From NCBI GenBank assembly GCA_945862125.1, contig CAMAYC010000017.1:1-55662 (forward strand): a stretch of 55,662 nucleotides of DNA. The letters run 5' to 3'. Source of the stretch: Reyranella massiliensis 521. Lineage in GTDB: Bacteria > Pseudomonadota > Alphaproteobacteria > Reyranellales > Reyranellaceae. Shown piece by piece: positions 1-9,730 of this stretch. Under the pieces are notes generated by a model, which worked only from the letters and a program-made list of their open reading frames with translations, ran no database searches and was not told the origin of the DNA. Position numbers and translations under genes: made by a program. Position 1 is the first letter of the stretch; the number at the start of each line of letters is the position of its first letter.

Positions 1-625
1 TCGGCTTGCTTCCAGCCTGCGGCGCCACCGCCAGGGCAGCATCGATCTTGCCCATCAAGTCCGCCTTGAGACGGGGAATGACCTCCGGCGCCAGCACGAG
101 GTGCTGCATTACATTGGCCTGCATGATGCTGGCCAGGCCATGCAGGGCCGACCAGATGAACAGCGCGTCCAGGTCCGCCCTTGCGTACTGCGCCGGGCGA
201 TCGCCGTACTTCGCCCGCTGGCTGTTGCGCAGGATGTCGAAGGCATGAACCGCGTACCTCACCAATTCGGGATGCTGCGCGGGTTCCGGCCACGGCGTGC
301 CGAACATCAGACGGTACTCCAGCGGCTTCCGTTCCGCGTACGCAAGGTAGGCGCTGCCCATGTCCTCGTGACCGCCGGCAGGGTCATCGAACGACGTCCT
401 GCGGTCGAGGTGATCGGCGAAGTCCGCGAAGCAGCGGCGCATGATCTCGGCCAGCAGATGATCGCGACTCTCGAAATGCCGGTAGGGCGCCTGATGCGAA
501 ATGCCCAGTTTGCGCGCCACGTCGCGCATGCTCAGCGCCTCGATGCCCCGTTCCGCGATCACTTCGCGCGCGGCCCGGACGCAGGCCTCCTTCAGGTCGA
601 ATGACTTTTGTCTGCCTGTCGCCAT
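1..625 (-). CDS. TetR/AcrR family transcriptional regulator (3' end outside window)
   Basis: The frame read from ATG at 625 stays open to position 1, so the C-terminus lies outside the window. The N-terminus carries a TetR helix-turn-helix: an ALSMRDVARKLGISHQAPYRHF segment spans about residues 30-51, followed by a ligand-binding domain of the WHG/TetR_C type (FIWSALHGLASIMQ near residue 160). It should act as a cytoplasmic repressor relieved by a small ligand. It starts 46 bp after the SDR gene on the same strand, so the two are probably co-transcribed. The paired GTTGAC inverted repeats upstream of the SDR gene are its most likely operators, and that would make the SDR gene, tetR itself and the divergent membrane gene its regulon. 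The family call is firm; the ligand is unknown. Confidence 0.88.
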   Translation of the reverse strand, partial: MATGRQKSFDLKEACVRAAREVIAERGIEALSMRDVARKLGISHQAPYRHFESRDHLLAEIMRRCFADFADHLDRRTSFDDPAGGHEDMGSAYLAYAERKPLEYRLMFGTPWPEPAQHPELVRYAVHAFDILRNSQRAKYGDRPAQYARADLDALFIWSALHGLASIMQANVMQHLVLAPEVIPRLKADLMGKIDAALAVAPQAGSKP

Positions 626-660
626 GCTGCCTGACCCGTGAAACCGTCCTTCTCGTGCGT

Positions 661-679
661 CGACCTGTCTGTCAGGTCG
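661..679. promoter_or_regulatory. Inverted repeat CGACCTG-N5-CAGGTCG at the SDR/tetR junction
   Basis: Perfect 7-bp arms (661-667 and 673-679) around a 5-bp spacer. It overlaps the SDR stop codon and lies 36 bp upstream of the tetR start. It could be a dimer operator or a small RNA hairpin between the two genes. There is no T-run, so a simple terminator is unlikely. Confidence 0.35.
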
Positions 680-1484
680 CATGATGCTTGGTCATCCCGC
701 GCATCACCATGGCCATGATTCGGATCCGTCCCCACCGCGGCGTCATCGCGAGACTATACCCCAGCACCTTGGCCAGCAGGCCCGGCCGAACCGTTCCGCG
801 CCGGCCCAGTGCCTTGAGGCTTTCGAGCGCCACGACATCGGGGCTTTCTGCCCGCCCCATGCTCAACTTGGAGCGTCTGGCAAATCCCGTGCTTACGGGG
901 CCCGGGGCCACCGCCAGAACGTCGATCCCGCGGTCGGCCCACTCGATGCGGAGTCCTTCCGCGAGAGTCTGCACGTAGGACTTGGTGGCGGCGTAGTGCG
1001 CCGCCCGCGGCACGCCCTGGAAGGCGACGATCGAACTCAGCAGGATCAAGCCGCCACGGCCCCGCGCGTCGAAGCGACGGCCGAAGCCCCAGCTCAGCGC
1101 GGTCGTCGCACCGCAGTTGACCTGCAGCATGTCGAGTTCCTCGCCGATGTCTCCTGCCAGAAAGGGCCCGGCCGTGCCGAAACCAGCCGCGCACACGACC
1201 AGACCCACGTCATGCCGCGCCGTATCTTCGAGCACCGTCGCGACGCCTTTGGCTGTCGACAGGTCGGCCGCGATCACCTTGACCTGATTGTTGTGCTCCC
1301 GCGCCAGGGACTCGGCCAGTGCCTCGAGCGCCTGCAGCCGTCGGGCCACCAGCACGAGATGGAAGCCGCGCCGGGCGAGCGCCGTCGCAAAGCTCCTGCC
1401 GATCCCCTCCGAGGCGCCCGTCACAACGGCCCAGGGACCGTATCGGGCATCGAACGACTCTCGCTGAGTGGCCATTGCTTCCAT
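672..1484 (-). CDS. SDR family NAD(P)-dependent oxidoreductase
   Basis: A classical short-chain dehydrogenase/reductase of about 270 residues. It has the cofactor-binding TGASEGIG motif near residues 22-29, an NAG-like stretch (CAAGFG), a catalytic serine in LLSSIVAF and the YAATK active-site pair. It should reduce or oxidise a carbonyl/alcohol with NAD(P)H in the cytoplasm; the substrate cannot be read from the sequence. The start is uncertain: GTG at 1499, ATG at 1484 and ATG at 1475 are all in frame. ATG 1484 is chosen because the GTG falls inside the upstream inverted-repeat operator. The gene runs towards tetR and is divergent from the membrane protein at 1549. Confidence 0.88.
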   Translation of the reverse strand: MEAMATQRESFDARYGPWAVVTGASEGIGRSFATALARRGFHLVLVARRLQALEALAESLAREHNNQVKVIAADLSTAKGVATVLEDTARHDVGLVVCAAGFGTAGPFLAGDIGEELDMLQVNCGATTALSWGFGRRFDARGRGGLILLSSIVAFQGVPRAAHYAATKSYVQTLAEGLRIEWADRGIDVLAVAPGPVSTGFARRSKLSMGRAESPDVVALESLKALGRRGTVRPGLLAKVLGYSLAMTPRWGRIRIMAMVMRGMTKHHAT

Positions 1485-1491
1485 CCAGATA

Positions 1492-1506
1492 GTTGACACC
1501 GTCTAC
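1492..1506. promoter_or_regulatory. Putative TetR operator site 1 (GTTGACACCGTCTAC)
   Basis: An inverted repeat GTTGAC-N3-GTCtAC with one mismatch to the perfect copy centred 31 bp away at 1523-1537. It lies at the 5' end of the SDR gene, where a repressor would block SDR-tetR transcription. Confidence 0.5.
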
Positions 1507-1522
1507 AGGCTAGTCAATATTT

Positions 1523-1537
1523 GTTGACGCTGTCAAC
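1523..1537. promoter_or_regulatory. Putative TetR operator site 2 (GTTGAC-GCT-GTCAAC)
   Basis: Perfect 6-bp inverted arms around a 3-bp centre. The site abuts the AGGAGG ribosome binding site (1538-1543) of the divergent membrane gene. A third GTCAA half-site at 1513 gives further alternately oriented copies. The layout fits autoregulation by the neighbouring TetR protein; this is inference from position and symmetry. Confidence 0.5.
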
Positions 1538-1548
1538 AGGAGGCCCGG

Positions 1549-2355
1549 ATGAGTCTGTCGAATGTCGAGTTGCTCGATGTCGCGCGGCTTGCCCCGAGAG
1601 AACTCATGGCGGAGTTCATGCGCCGCCAGCGCACGCTCACGATCTTCGGATTCACGATGCTTGGCCTGATGGTTCCGGCCCTGGTCCTTGGCGCGATCGA
1701 CGAGCGCACGGTGCGGGACGTCGGCGTCTGGGCCAAGCCGCTCAAGTTCATGGCAGCGACTGCGCTTTTCGCGCTGTCGACGGCCTGGTTCATGGGCCTG
1801 CTCCCCGAACATGTCCGGACCTCGTGGGCGAACCGGGCGATGGTGTGGACGGTGATCCTGACGTCGCTGTTCGAGGTCCTCTACATCACCATCCAGGGCG
1901 CCCTGGGTTCCTCGTCGCACTACAATGTCGACGACGCATTCAGTACGGCAATGTTTGTCCTGATGGCGGTGGCCGCGGTCATGCTGACCGGAACGCAGGC
2001 GTTCCTGGCATGGCAGATCTTTTCGCACGGCGCGGAACGCCCACGGCCGGTAGCGACACAGGCTGTCATTGTCGGGCTCGGCCTCACCTTTGTGATGGCG
2101 ACGGTGACGGGCTTCATGTTGGGCGGCAGCCAGCCTCCGGCCGGCATCGGCCTGCCGCTTGTCGGCTGGCACTTGACGGGCGGAGATGTGAGGCCCGCGC
2201 ATTTCCTCGGCGTACATGCCCAGCAGTTGATCCCTCTGGCGGGCTTCCTCCTTCAACGCTTCGCAGGACGCGCGGCCGGCTTCTGGCTCGCCACTTTCGT
2301 CGCGGCATATACGGCGACCTGGCTCCTGCTGGCTGCAGCGGGCATACAGTCGTAA
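1549..2355 (+). CDS. Hypothetical multi-pass membrane protein
   Basis: 268 residues with about seven hydrophobic segments (for example around residues 33-50, 64-84, 98-118, 133-155, 165-190, 218-236, 245-265). The start ATG has AGGAGG five bases upstream. Polar residues sit between helices 3 and 4 (SSSHYN) and in HAQQLIP near the C-terminus, which might be functional, but I do not recognise the family. The gene diverges from SDR-tetR and shares their putative operators, so it is probably derepressed together with them. A transport or membrane-sensor role is possible but unsupported. Confidence 0.75.
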   Translation: MSLSNVELLDVARLAPRELMAEFMRRQRTLTIFGFTMLGLMVPALVLGAIDERTVRDVGVWAKPLKFMAATALFALSTAWFMGLLPEHVRTSWANRAMVWTVILTSLFEVLYITIQGALGSSSHYNVDDAFSTAMFVLMAVAAVMLTGTQAFLAWQIFSHGAERPRPVATQAVIVGLGLTFVMATVTGFMLGGSQPPAGIGLPLVGWHLTGGDVRPAHFLGVHAQQLIPLAGFLLQRFAGRAAGFWLATFVAAYTATWLLLAAAGIQS

Positions 2356-2476
2356 AAGCCCCTCCACTTGCCGCTTTGGCGTCGAAGAACGCGGAAGTTC
2401 AAAGGCCGAATCCGCCCTTGACGTCCGCTTCCTATCCTTTCTACTATCCTCAGATAGGAACGAAAGGAGAACTTCC

Positions 2477-2896
2477 ATGGACCGCCCGACGCAGAACGTC
2501 ACCGAGTATCTCTGGACCGCGCCGCGGGTCGGCGAACCGCGCCGGCGCACCAACCTGCGCCGCCGCGTCACCTTCCTGCGCGAACTCGAGAAGACCGGCT
2601 CGGTCAGCTATTCGGCGGCGCGCGCGGCGCTCGACCGGCGCACGCTCTATCGCTGGCGCGATACGGATCCAAGGTTTCGCGAACGCTGGGACAAAGCCCT
2701 TCTGTTGCGCGAGGAGGAGCTTCTGGACCGGGGCTACTCCCTCGCCCGCACCGGGGTTCCCCGTTACGTCTTCCGCGACGGCGTCATGACCGCCACCTAC
2801 CGTCGTCACGACGAACGCCTGATCATGTTCATGCTGGGCCGCACGCGCGCCCGGCCCAGCGGCCGGCGAGCCGACACGCCGGACGGCTCGCTTTAA
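2477..2896 (+). CDS. HTH protein resembling phage terminase small subunits
   Basis: 139 residues, highly basic, with an AGGAG ribosome binding site before the ATG. Residues about 32-75 form a predicted homeodomain-like helix-turn-helix (GSVSYSAARAALDRRTLYRW followed by a DPRFRERWDKA helix). This pattern is common to terminase small subunits and related orphan DNA-binding proteins. No large terminase or other phage gene is nearby, so it is either a prophage remnant or a stand-alone regulator. The gene is followed immediately by a 56-bp palindrome. Function not assigned. Confidence 0.65.
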   Translation: MDRPTQNVTEYLWTAPRVGEPRRRTNLRRRVTFLRELEKTGSVSYSAARAALDRRTLYRWRDTDPRFRERWDKALLLREEELLDRGYSLARTGVPRYVFRDGVMTATYRRHDERLIMFMLGRTRARPSGRRADTPDGSL

Positions 2897-3201
2897 TCGT
2901 CATGCTCATACGGACCGCGAGCGTCTCGCTCGCTCATGATCATGAGCGAGCCAGAGGCTCGCGGTCCGGCAGATCATGAAACGAGCAAGACGACCCGGAA
3001 AATGTCACATCCCGTGTGTCACTTTTCGGCTCTTCGCGTCGCGTTTCCAACGGCTTGCGGCAACAGGTAGGAAAACTCGGGGTCTCCCTCGAAAGAAGCG
3101 CCCGAACCTCCGCAACGCGAAATCCCGGAACGCCTTGCGGTCGCTGCATCCGTGCTAAGACGGGACCAACACCAACAGCCTTCATAGGGAAAGAGACACC
3201 C
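2897..3201. other. Intergenic region upstream of the beta-oxidation operon
   Basis: About 300 bp without a supported gene. It holds the palindrome at 2912-2967 and then a stretch that must contain the promoter of the 3202 operon. A reading frame entering from 3016 lacks a good start and ribosome binding site and is treated as leader sequence. Confidence 0.6.
2912..2967. repeat. 56-bp near-perfect palindrome
   Basis: Outer arms GGACCGCGAGC (2912-2922) and GCTCGCGGTCC (2957-2967) are exact. The inner part, CGCTCATGA/TCATGAGCG, is symmetrical about 2939/2940 with no loop. There is no T-tract on either side. It could be an intergenic palindromic repeat, a bidirectional transcription block or a binding site for the neighbouring HTH protein. 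Confidence 0.7.
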
Positions 3202-5295
<2,094 letters not shown>

Positions 5296-5325
5296 TCAAT
5301 TCGAGTTTGAGGGAAGGAAAATCCA

Positions 5326-6516
5326 ATGGCTGATGCCGTCATCGTCTCCACCGCCCGCACCCCGATCGGAAAGGCTTTCCGCGGCGTGTTCAACGACACC
5401 CATGCCGCCGACATGGGCGCCCATGTCATCAAGCATGCCGCCGAGCGCGCCAAGCTCGACCTCGGCGACGTCGAGGACGTGATCCTGGGCTGCGCCGCGC
5501 CCGAAGGCACGACCGGCTCCAACGTCGCCCGCGTCTCGGCGATGCGTGCCGGCGCCCCGGTCAGCGTCTCGGGCGTCACGGTCAACCGCTTCTGCTCCTC
5601 GGGCCTGCAGACTATTTCGATGGCGGCCCAGCGCGTGCTGGTCGACAAGGTGCCGGTGATGATCGCCGGCGGCCTCGAGTCGGTGTCGCTGGTGCAGGGC
5701 CCGCCGGGCGGCAACAAGAACCGCCTGATCAATCCCTGGGTGCAGGAGCACGTGCCGGGCATCTATCACGCCATGATCACCACCGCCGACACGGTGGCGG
5801 CGCGCTACAAGATCAGCCGCGAGGCCCAGGACGAGTATTCGCTGCAGAGCCAGCTCCGCACCGCGGCGGGCCAGCAGGCCGGCAAGTTCGACGACGAGAT
5901 CGTGCCGATGGAAACCACGATGCTGGTCACCGACAAGAACACCAACGAGACCAGCAAGAAGACGGTGAAGCTCGCCAAGGACGAGGGCAACCGTCCCGAC
6001 ACCAACATCGAGGGCCTGGCCAAGCTGCAGCCGGTCGCCGGTCCCGACAAGTGGATCACCGCCGGCAACGCAAGCCAGCTCTCGGACGGCGCCTCGGCGT
6101 CGGTGATCATGAGCGACGCCGAGGCCGCCAAGCGCGGCCTGAAGCCGCTCGGCATCTACAAGGGCCTGGTCGTGGCCGGCTGCGAGCCCGACGAAATGGG
6201 CATCGGCCCGGTCTATGCGATCCCGAAGCTGCTGAAGCGCTTCGGCCTCAAGATGGACGACATCGACCTCTGGGAGCTGAACGAGGCCTTCGCGGTCCAG
6301 GTCATTTATTGCCGCGACAAGCTCGGCATTCCCAACGAGAAGCTGAACGTCAACGGCGGCTCGATCTCGATCGGCCATCCCTTCGGCATGACCGGCGCGC
6401 GCTGCACCGGCCACGCCCTGATCGAGGGCCGCCGCCGCAAGGCCAAGAACGTCGTCGTGACCATGTGCATCGGTGGCGGCATGGGCGCCGCCGGCCTGTT
6501 CGAGGTCGTGCAGTAG
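5326..6516 (+). CDS. Acetyl-CoA acyltransferase (thiolase, FadA type)
   Basis: 396 residues, full thiolase length. The nucleophilic cysteine is Cys90 in [10 protein letters not shown]. The C-terminal active-site motifs are the [10 protein letters not shown] histidine and the [10 protein letters not shown] cysteine. It cleaves 3-ketoacyl-CoA with CoA to acetyl-CoA and a shortened acyl-CoA. A GGAAGGA ribosome binding site precedes ATG 5326. It lies 30 bp after the multifunctional hydratase/dehydrogenase gene, so both are probably co-transcribed and may form a complex. Confidence 0.94.
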   Translation: MADAVIVSTARTPIGKAFRGVFNDTHAADMGAHVIKHAAERAKLDLGDVEDVILGCAAPEGTTGSNVARVSAMRAGAPVSVSGVTVNRFCSSGLQTISMAAQRVLVDKVPVMIAGGLESVSLVQGPPGGNKNRLINPWVQEHVPGIYHAMITTADTVAARYKISREAQDEYSLQSQLRTAAGQQAGKFDDEIVPMETTMLVTDKNTNETSKKTVKLAKDEGNRPDTNIEGLAKLQPVAGPDKWITAGNASQLSDGASASVIMSDAEAAKRGLKPLGIYKGLVVAGCEPDEMGIGPVYAIPKLLKRFGLKMDDIDLWELNEAFAVQVIYCRDKLGIPNEKLNVNGGSISIGHPFGMTGARCTGHALIEGRRRKAKNVVVTMCIGGGMGAAGLFEVVQ

Positions 6517-6528
6517 CCGTTGTAACTC

Positions 6529-6559
6529 CCTCCCCTTGGCGGACTCCGCCAAGGGGAGG
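6529..6559. terminator. Strong hairpin after the thiolase gene
   Basis: 15-bp perfect arms (6529-6543 and 6545-6559, CCTCCCCTTGGCGGA and its complement) start 12 bp after the thiolase stop. No T-run follows, so it may be an intergenic palindromic repeat that also stops transcription. A second perfect hairpin (GCGGCTTGT-AA-ACAAGCCGC) follows at 6572-6591. Confidence 0.5.
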
Positions 6560-6571
6560 TGTCGGCGTCAC

Positions 6572-6699
6572 GCGGCTTGTAAACAAGCCGCCAGCCGACG
6601 GAGGGGTCACGCCCCGTGTATCAGCACCGAGATATTTTCTGCGCTGCGCGGCGCCCGCGCTTCGGTCGCTCAGCGCTTTTGCCGACTACGTCGGCAAAA
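6572..6699. repeat. Intergenic palindromes between convergent genes
   Basis: Within the 228-bp gap between the thiolase and the minus-strand dehydrogenase are perfect inverted repeats at 6572-6591 (9-bp arms) and at 6677-6699 (TTTTGCCGAC-TAC-GTCGGCAAAA, 10-bp arms). No coding sequence is supported here. The arrangement resembles mosaic intergenic repeats (REP/RIME-like); membership of a repeat family would need a genome search. Confidence 0.5.
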
Positions 6700-6744
6700 C
6701 GCATAGCTCCCTGCAGCGCTATACGCCGCCGCGGTGAGCTACGC

Positions 6745-7914
6745 TCACCGCTTGTTGCGGCGCAGATCCTCCACATCCTTCCACATCAGGAACTGCGGCC
6801 CGAGATCGGCGATGGTGGGCGCGCCGATCTGGGCCTGGGTGATGTCGATCTCGCGCTTGAAGATCTGCAGCGCCTTGGTGGCACCGGCCACGCCGCCCGC
6901 CGTTACGCCGTAGAGCGTCGGACGGCCGACGAACACGAACTTGGCGCCCATGCACAATGCCACGATCGCATCCATGCCGCGGCGGATGCCGCCGTCGAAC
7001 ATCACCGTCATCTTGTCGCCGACCGCGTCGCGGATCGCCGGCAGCACTTCCAGCGGCGACGGCGCAATATCGAGCTGACGGGCGCCGTGGTTCGACACCA
7101 TGATGCCATCGACCCCCAGCGAATGGGCGCGGATGGCGTCGTCGGGATGCATGATCCCCTTCAGCACGAAGTTGCCCTTCCAGAGTTCACGGTAGCGCTC
7201 GACATGCTTCCAGGTCATCGGCGCGCGATTCTGGTAGGCAACGAGGTCCGCCACCTTGTCGGCCGTCGCATCGGGGCCGACATACTTGGCCCAGTTGGAG
7301 AAGTAGGGCGTGCCGTGCTTCAGCCACTGCATCATCCAGGCCGGATGCATCAGGGCATCGAACTTGGTCTTCCAGGTAAGCTTCAGCGGACGGCCCCAGC
7401 CGTTGCGCGTGTTGCGTTCGCGGTTGGAGCCCTCGGGCACGTCGACGGTGAAGACCAGCGTGCGCAGGCCGGCGTCGGCGGAGCGCTTGATGAGGTCCTC
7501 GGAGACGGCCGGGTCCTTGGCCGAATAGAGCTGGTACCAGCCATGGTCGGGCGCGAGCTTGCCGAGATCTTCTATCGAGCCGGTGCTGGAGCCCGACATG
7601 ATGAAAGGCACGTTGGCGTCGCGTGCAGCCTCGGCCAGCATCAGGTCGGCGCCGTGGCGGAACAGGCCGGCGAGACCGGTCGGCGCGATGCCGATCGGGC
7701 TGGAATAGGTGCGGCCGAACAGGGTCGTCGACTGGTCGCGCACGGAGACGTCGACAAGATAGCGCGGCACGATGCGGGCCTGGCGGAACGCCTGCTCGTT
7801 GGTGACGAGACCGACCTCGTCGTCGGTGCCGCCCTCGATGAAGTCGTAGGCGATCTTGGGCAGCCGCTTCTTCGCGAGCTTGCGCAGGTCATCGATGTTC
7901 ACAGCGCCGTTCAT
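6745..7914 (-). CDS. FMN-dependent alpha-hydroxy-acid dehydrogenase (LldD-like)
   Basis: 389 residues, the usual length for L-lactate dehydrogenase/glycolate oxidase-type flavoproteins. It has a TIM-barrel with the N-terminal IAYDFIEGGTDDE segment, the GIAPTGLAGL FMN-binding region, WYQLY, the catalytic histidine in SNHGARQLD (usually SNHGGRQLD) and the phosphate-binding FDGGIRRGMD and FVGRPTLYG segments. It should oxidise an L-2-hydroxy acid to the 2-keto acid, passing electrons to oxygen or the membrane chain. The start at 7914 has a GGGAGAG ribosome binding site. It is divergent from the dioxygenase gene at 8010. The exact substrate (lactate, mandelate, glycolate) is open. Confidence 0.9.
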   Translation of the reverse strand: MNGAVNIDDLRKLAKKRLPKIAYDFIEGGTDDEVGLVTNEQAFRQARIVPRYLVDVSVRDQSTTLFGRTYSSPIGIAPTGLAGLFRHGADLMLAEAARDANVPFIMSGSSTGSIEDLGKLAPDHGWYQLYSAKDPAVSEDLIKRSADAGLRTLVFTVDVPEGSNRERNTRNGWGRPLKLTWKTKFDALMHPAWMMQWLKHGTPYFSNWAKYVGPDATADKVADLVAYQNRAPMTWKHVERYRELWKGNFVLKGIMHPDDAIRAHSLGVDGIMVSNHGARQLDIAPSPLEVLPAIRDAVGDKMTVMFDGGIRRGMDAIVALCMGAKFVFVGRPTLYGVTAGGVAGATKALQIFKREIDITQAQIGAPTIADLGPQFLMWKDVEDLRRNKR

Positions 7915-8009
7915 TGCCGTTCTCTCCCGCTAGGCCCCGATTTTGACCGTCTTTGCGGCGGCAAGCCAGCGGTGTTAGCGTTTGCGGCACGCCATCGGAG
8001 GAAGCGCAA

Positions 8010-8807
8010 ATGGAATTGAGCGCCCAGCAGCTGGAACAGTTCGATCGGGACGGATTCCTGGTTTTTCCCGATCTGTTTTCGCGCAACGAGGTGGCCATTC
8101 TGCGTCGCGAAGTGGCGCGGCTGAGCCAGGTCGAGGGCGACGAGGTGGTGCGCGAGCATACCGGCGGCGTCCGCACCATCTTCCGCGTCCACGAGAACGA
8201 CGGGCCGACACGCTCCAGGCCATTCCATGCCCTGGTCCGCACGCCGCGGCTGCTGCAGCCGGTGCGCCAGGTGCTGAAGGACGACGCGGTTTACGTCTAT
8301 CACACCAAGATCAACACCAAGCCCGCGATCGAGGGCACGGTCTGGCAGTGGCACCAGGACTATGGCTCGTGGATGCGCGACGGCTGCGCGCGGCCCGACA
8401 TGGCGACCTTCAACGTGATGATGACCGACACCACCGAGATGGGCGGCGCGCTCTATCTCATTCCGGGCAGCCACAAGCTCGGCCGCATCGAGCCGGTCTA
8501 CGACGAGTCGACTTCGTACAAGTTCTGGGCGATGCCCAAGCAACGCATGATCGAGATATTGAAGAGTTCGCCCGAGCCCGTCGCCGTCACCGGCCGCGCC
8601 GGCACCTCGGTGCTCTTCCATTGCAACGTGCTGCACGCCTCGGGCCACAATCTCTCGGCCGACGACCGCTGGCACATCTATGTCTCGTGCAACACCGTCG
8701 CCAACAAGCCGCAGCTCGGCCCCAACCCGCGGCCCGACTGGGTGGTGTCGCGCAACTGGAACGCGCTGCCCCTCGAAGCCGACGACGGTGTGTTGAAGGC
8801 GGCGTGA
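8010..8807 (+). CDS. Phytanoyl-CoA dioxygenase (PhyH) family protein
   Basis: 265 residues of the Fe(II)/2-oxoglutarate dioxygenase PhyH fold. Iron ligands are suggested by WHQDYGSW (His-X-Asp) and the distal histidine in LFHCNVLHASG. An arginine for 2-oxoglutarate binding probably lies in the same C-terminal part. It would hydroxylate a small organic substrate in the cytoplasm. ATG 8010 follows a CGGAGGAAG ribosome binding site; an in-frame upstream start at 7953 is not needed. The gene overlaps the next one (GST) by 4 bp (GTGA), indicating translational coupling. Confidence 0.88.
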   Translation: MELSAQQLEQFDRDGFLVFPDLFSRNEVAILRREVARLSQVEGDEVVREHTGGVRTIFRVHENDGPTRSRPFHALVRTPRLLQPVRQVLKDDAVYVYHTKINTKPAIEGTVWQWHQDYGSWMRDGCARPDMATFNVMMTDTTEMGGALYLIPGSHKLGRIEPVYDESTSYKFWAMPKQRMIEILKSSPEPVAVTGRAGTSVLFHCNVLHASGHNLSADDRWHIYVSCNTVANKPQLGPNPRPDWVVSRNWNALPLEADDGVLKAA

Positions 8808-9730
8808 GTAGCCTGATCCTCCACCACTACGACTTCTCGAACTTCGCCGAGAAGGCACGGCTGATGCTGGGCTTCAAGCGCCTGGCATGGCGCGGCGTGG
8901 AAATCCCGCCGATCGCGCCCAAGCCCAAGCTGGAGCCGCTGACCGGCGGCTATCGCCGCACGCCGGTCCTGCAGGAAGGCGCCGACATCTGGTGCGACAC
9001 CAACCTGATCGCGCGCGAGCTGGAACGGTGCGTGCCCTCGCCCACTTTGTATCCCGCCGCGACCGCCGGTGCCGACGAGGCGCTGACGCGCTGGGCCGAA
9101 CAGCAGTTCATGCGTCCGACAGCACTCTATGTCTCGGGCATCAACGCCGATCACATGCCTCCAGGCCTGCACGAGGACCGCGCCCGCCTGCACGGCTTGC
9201 CGACGCCCTCGATCGAGGCGGTGCGGGCGGCCGCGCTGCGCAACCTTCATCTCGTGACGCCGCAGATCAAATGGCTGGCCGACATGCTGGCCGACGGACG
9301 GCCTTATCTGTTGGGCGCCCAGCCCTGCATCGCCGACTTCGCCGCCTACCACGTCGTCTGGTTCTATCGCGGCCGGCACATCGATTGCCGGGCCGTATTC
9401 GATCCCTATCCGAAGCTGATCGCCTGGCGCGACCGCATGGCCACCATCGGCCATGGACAGCGCACCGACATCGACGCCGACACGGCCTTGGCAGAAGCCC
9501 GTGCCGCCGAGCCCGCGACACCCCGGCCGTCGCAGCCGCAGGAGGGTGATCCCCAACCCGGCGCGCGCGCCCGCGTGCGGCCGGCCGACAATGCCAGGGA
9601 CTGGGTCGAGGGCGAGGTGATCTTCATCGACGCACAGGAGATCGCCCTGCTGCGAGACGACCCTGTCGTCGGCAATGTCGCCGTGCATTTCCCCCGGTTG
9701 GGCTACGACTGGCGCCGTGTCAGGCTTTGA
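8804..9730 (+). CDS. Glutathione S-transferase family protein with C-terminal extension
   Basis: 308 residues starting at GTG 8804, which overlaps the dioxygenase stop (GTGA). Residues 1-80 are a thioredoxin-like GST N-domain (HHYDFSNFAEKARLML, then YRRTPVLQEGADIWCDTNLI with the cis-Pro region). Residues about 90-225 are a helical GST C-domain (PYLLGAQPCIADFAAYHVVWF). The remaining 80 residues are an unusual tail ending in WVEGEVIFIDAQEIALLRDD and a beta-rich stretch, not part of a normal GST. Coupling to the dioxygenase suggests a joint pathway, for example ether or aromatic catabolism, which is inference. It overlaps the convergent oxidoreductase gene by 11 bp. Confidence 0.83.
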   Translation: MSSLILHHYDFSNFAEKARLMLGFKRLAWRGVEIPPIAPKPKLEPLTGGYRRTPVLQEGADIWCDTNLIARELERCVPSPTLYPAATAGADEALTRWAEQQFMRPTALYVSGINADHMPPGLHEDRARLHGLPTPSIEAVRAAALRNLHLVTPQIKWLADMLADGRPYLLGAQPCIADFAAYHVVWFYRGRHIDCRAVFDPYPKLIAWRDRMATIGHGQRTDIDADTALAEARAAEPATPRPSQPQEGDPQPGARARVRPADNARDWVEGEVIFIDAQEIALLRDDPVVGNVAVHFPRLGYDWRRVRL

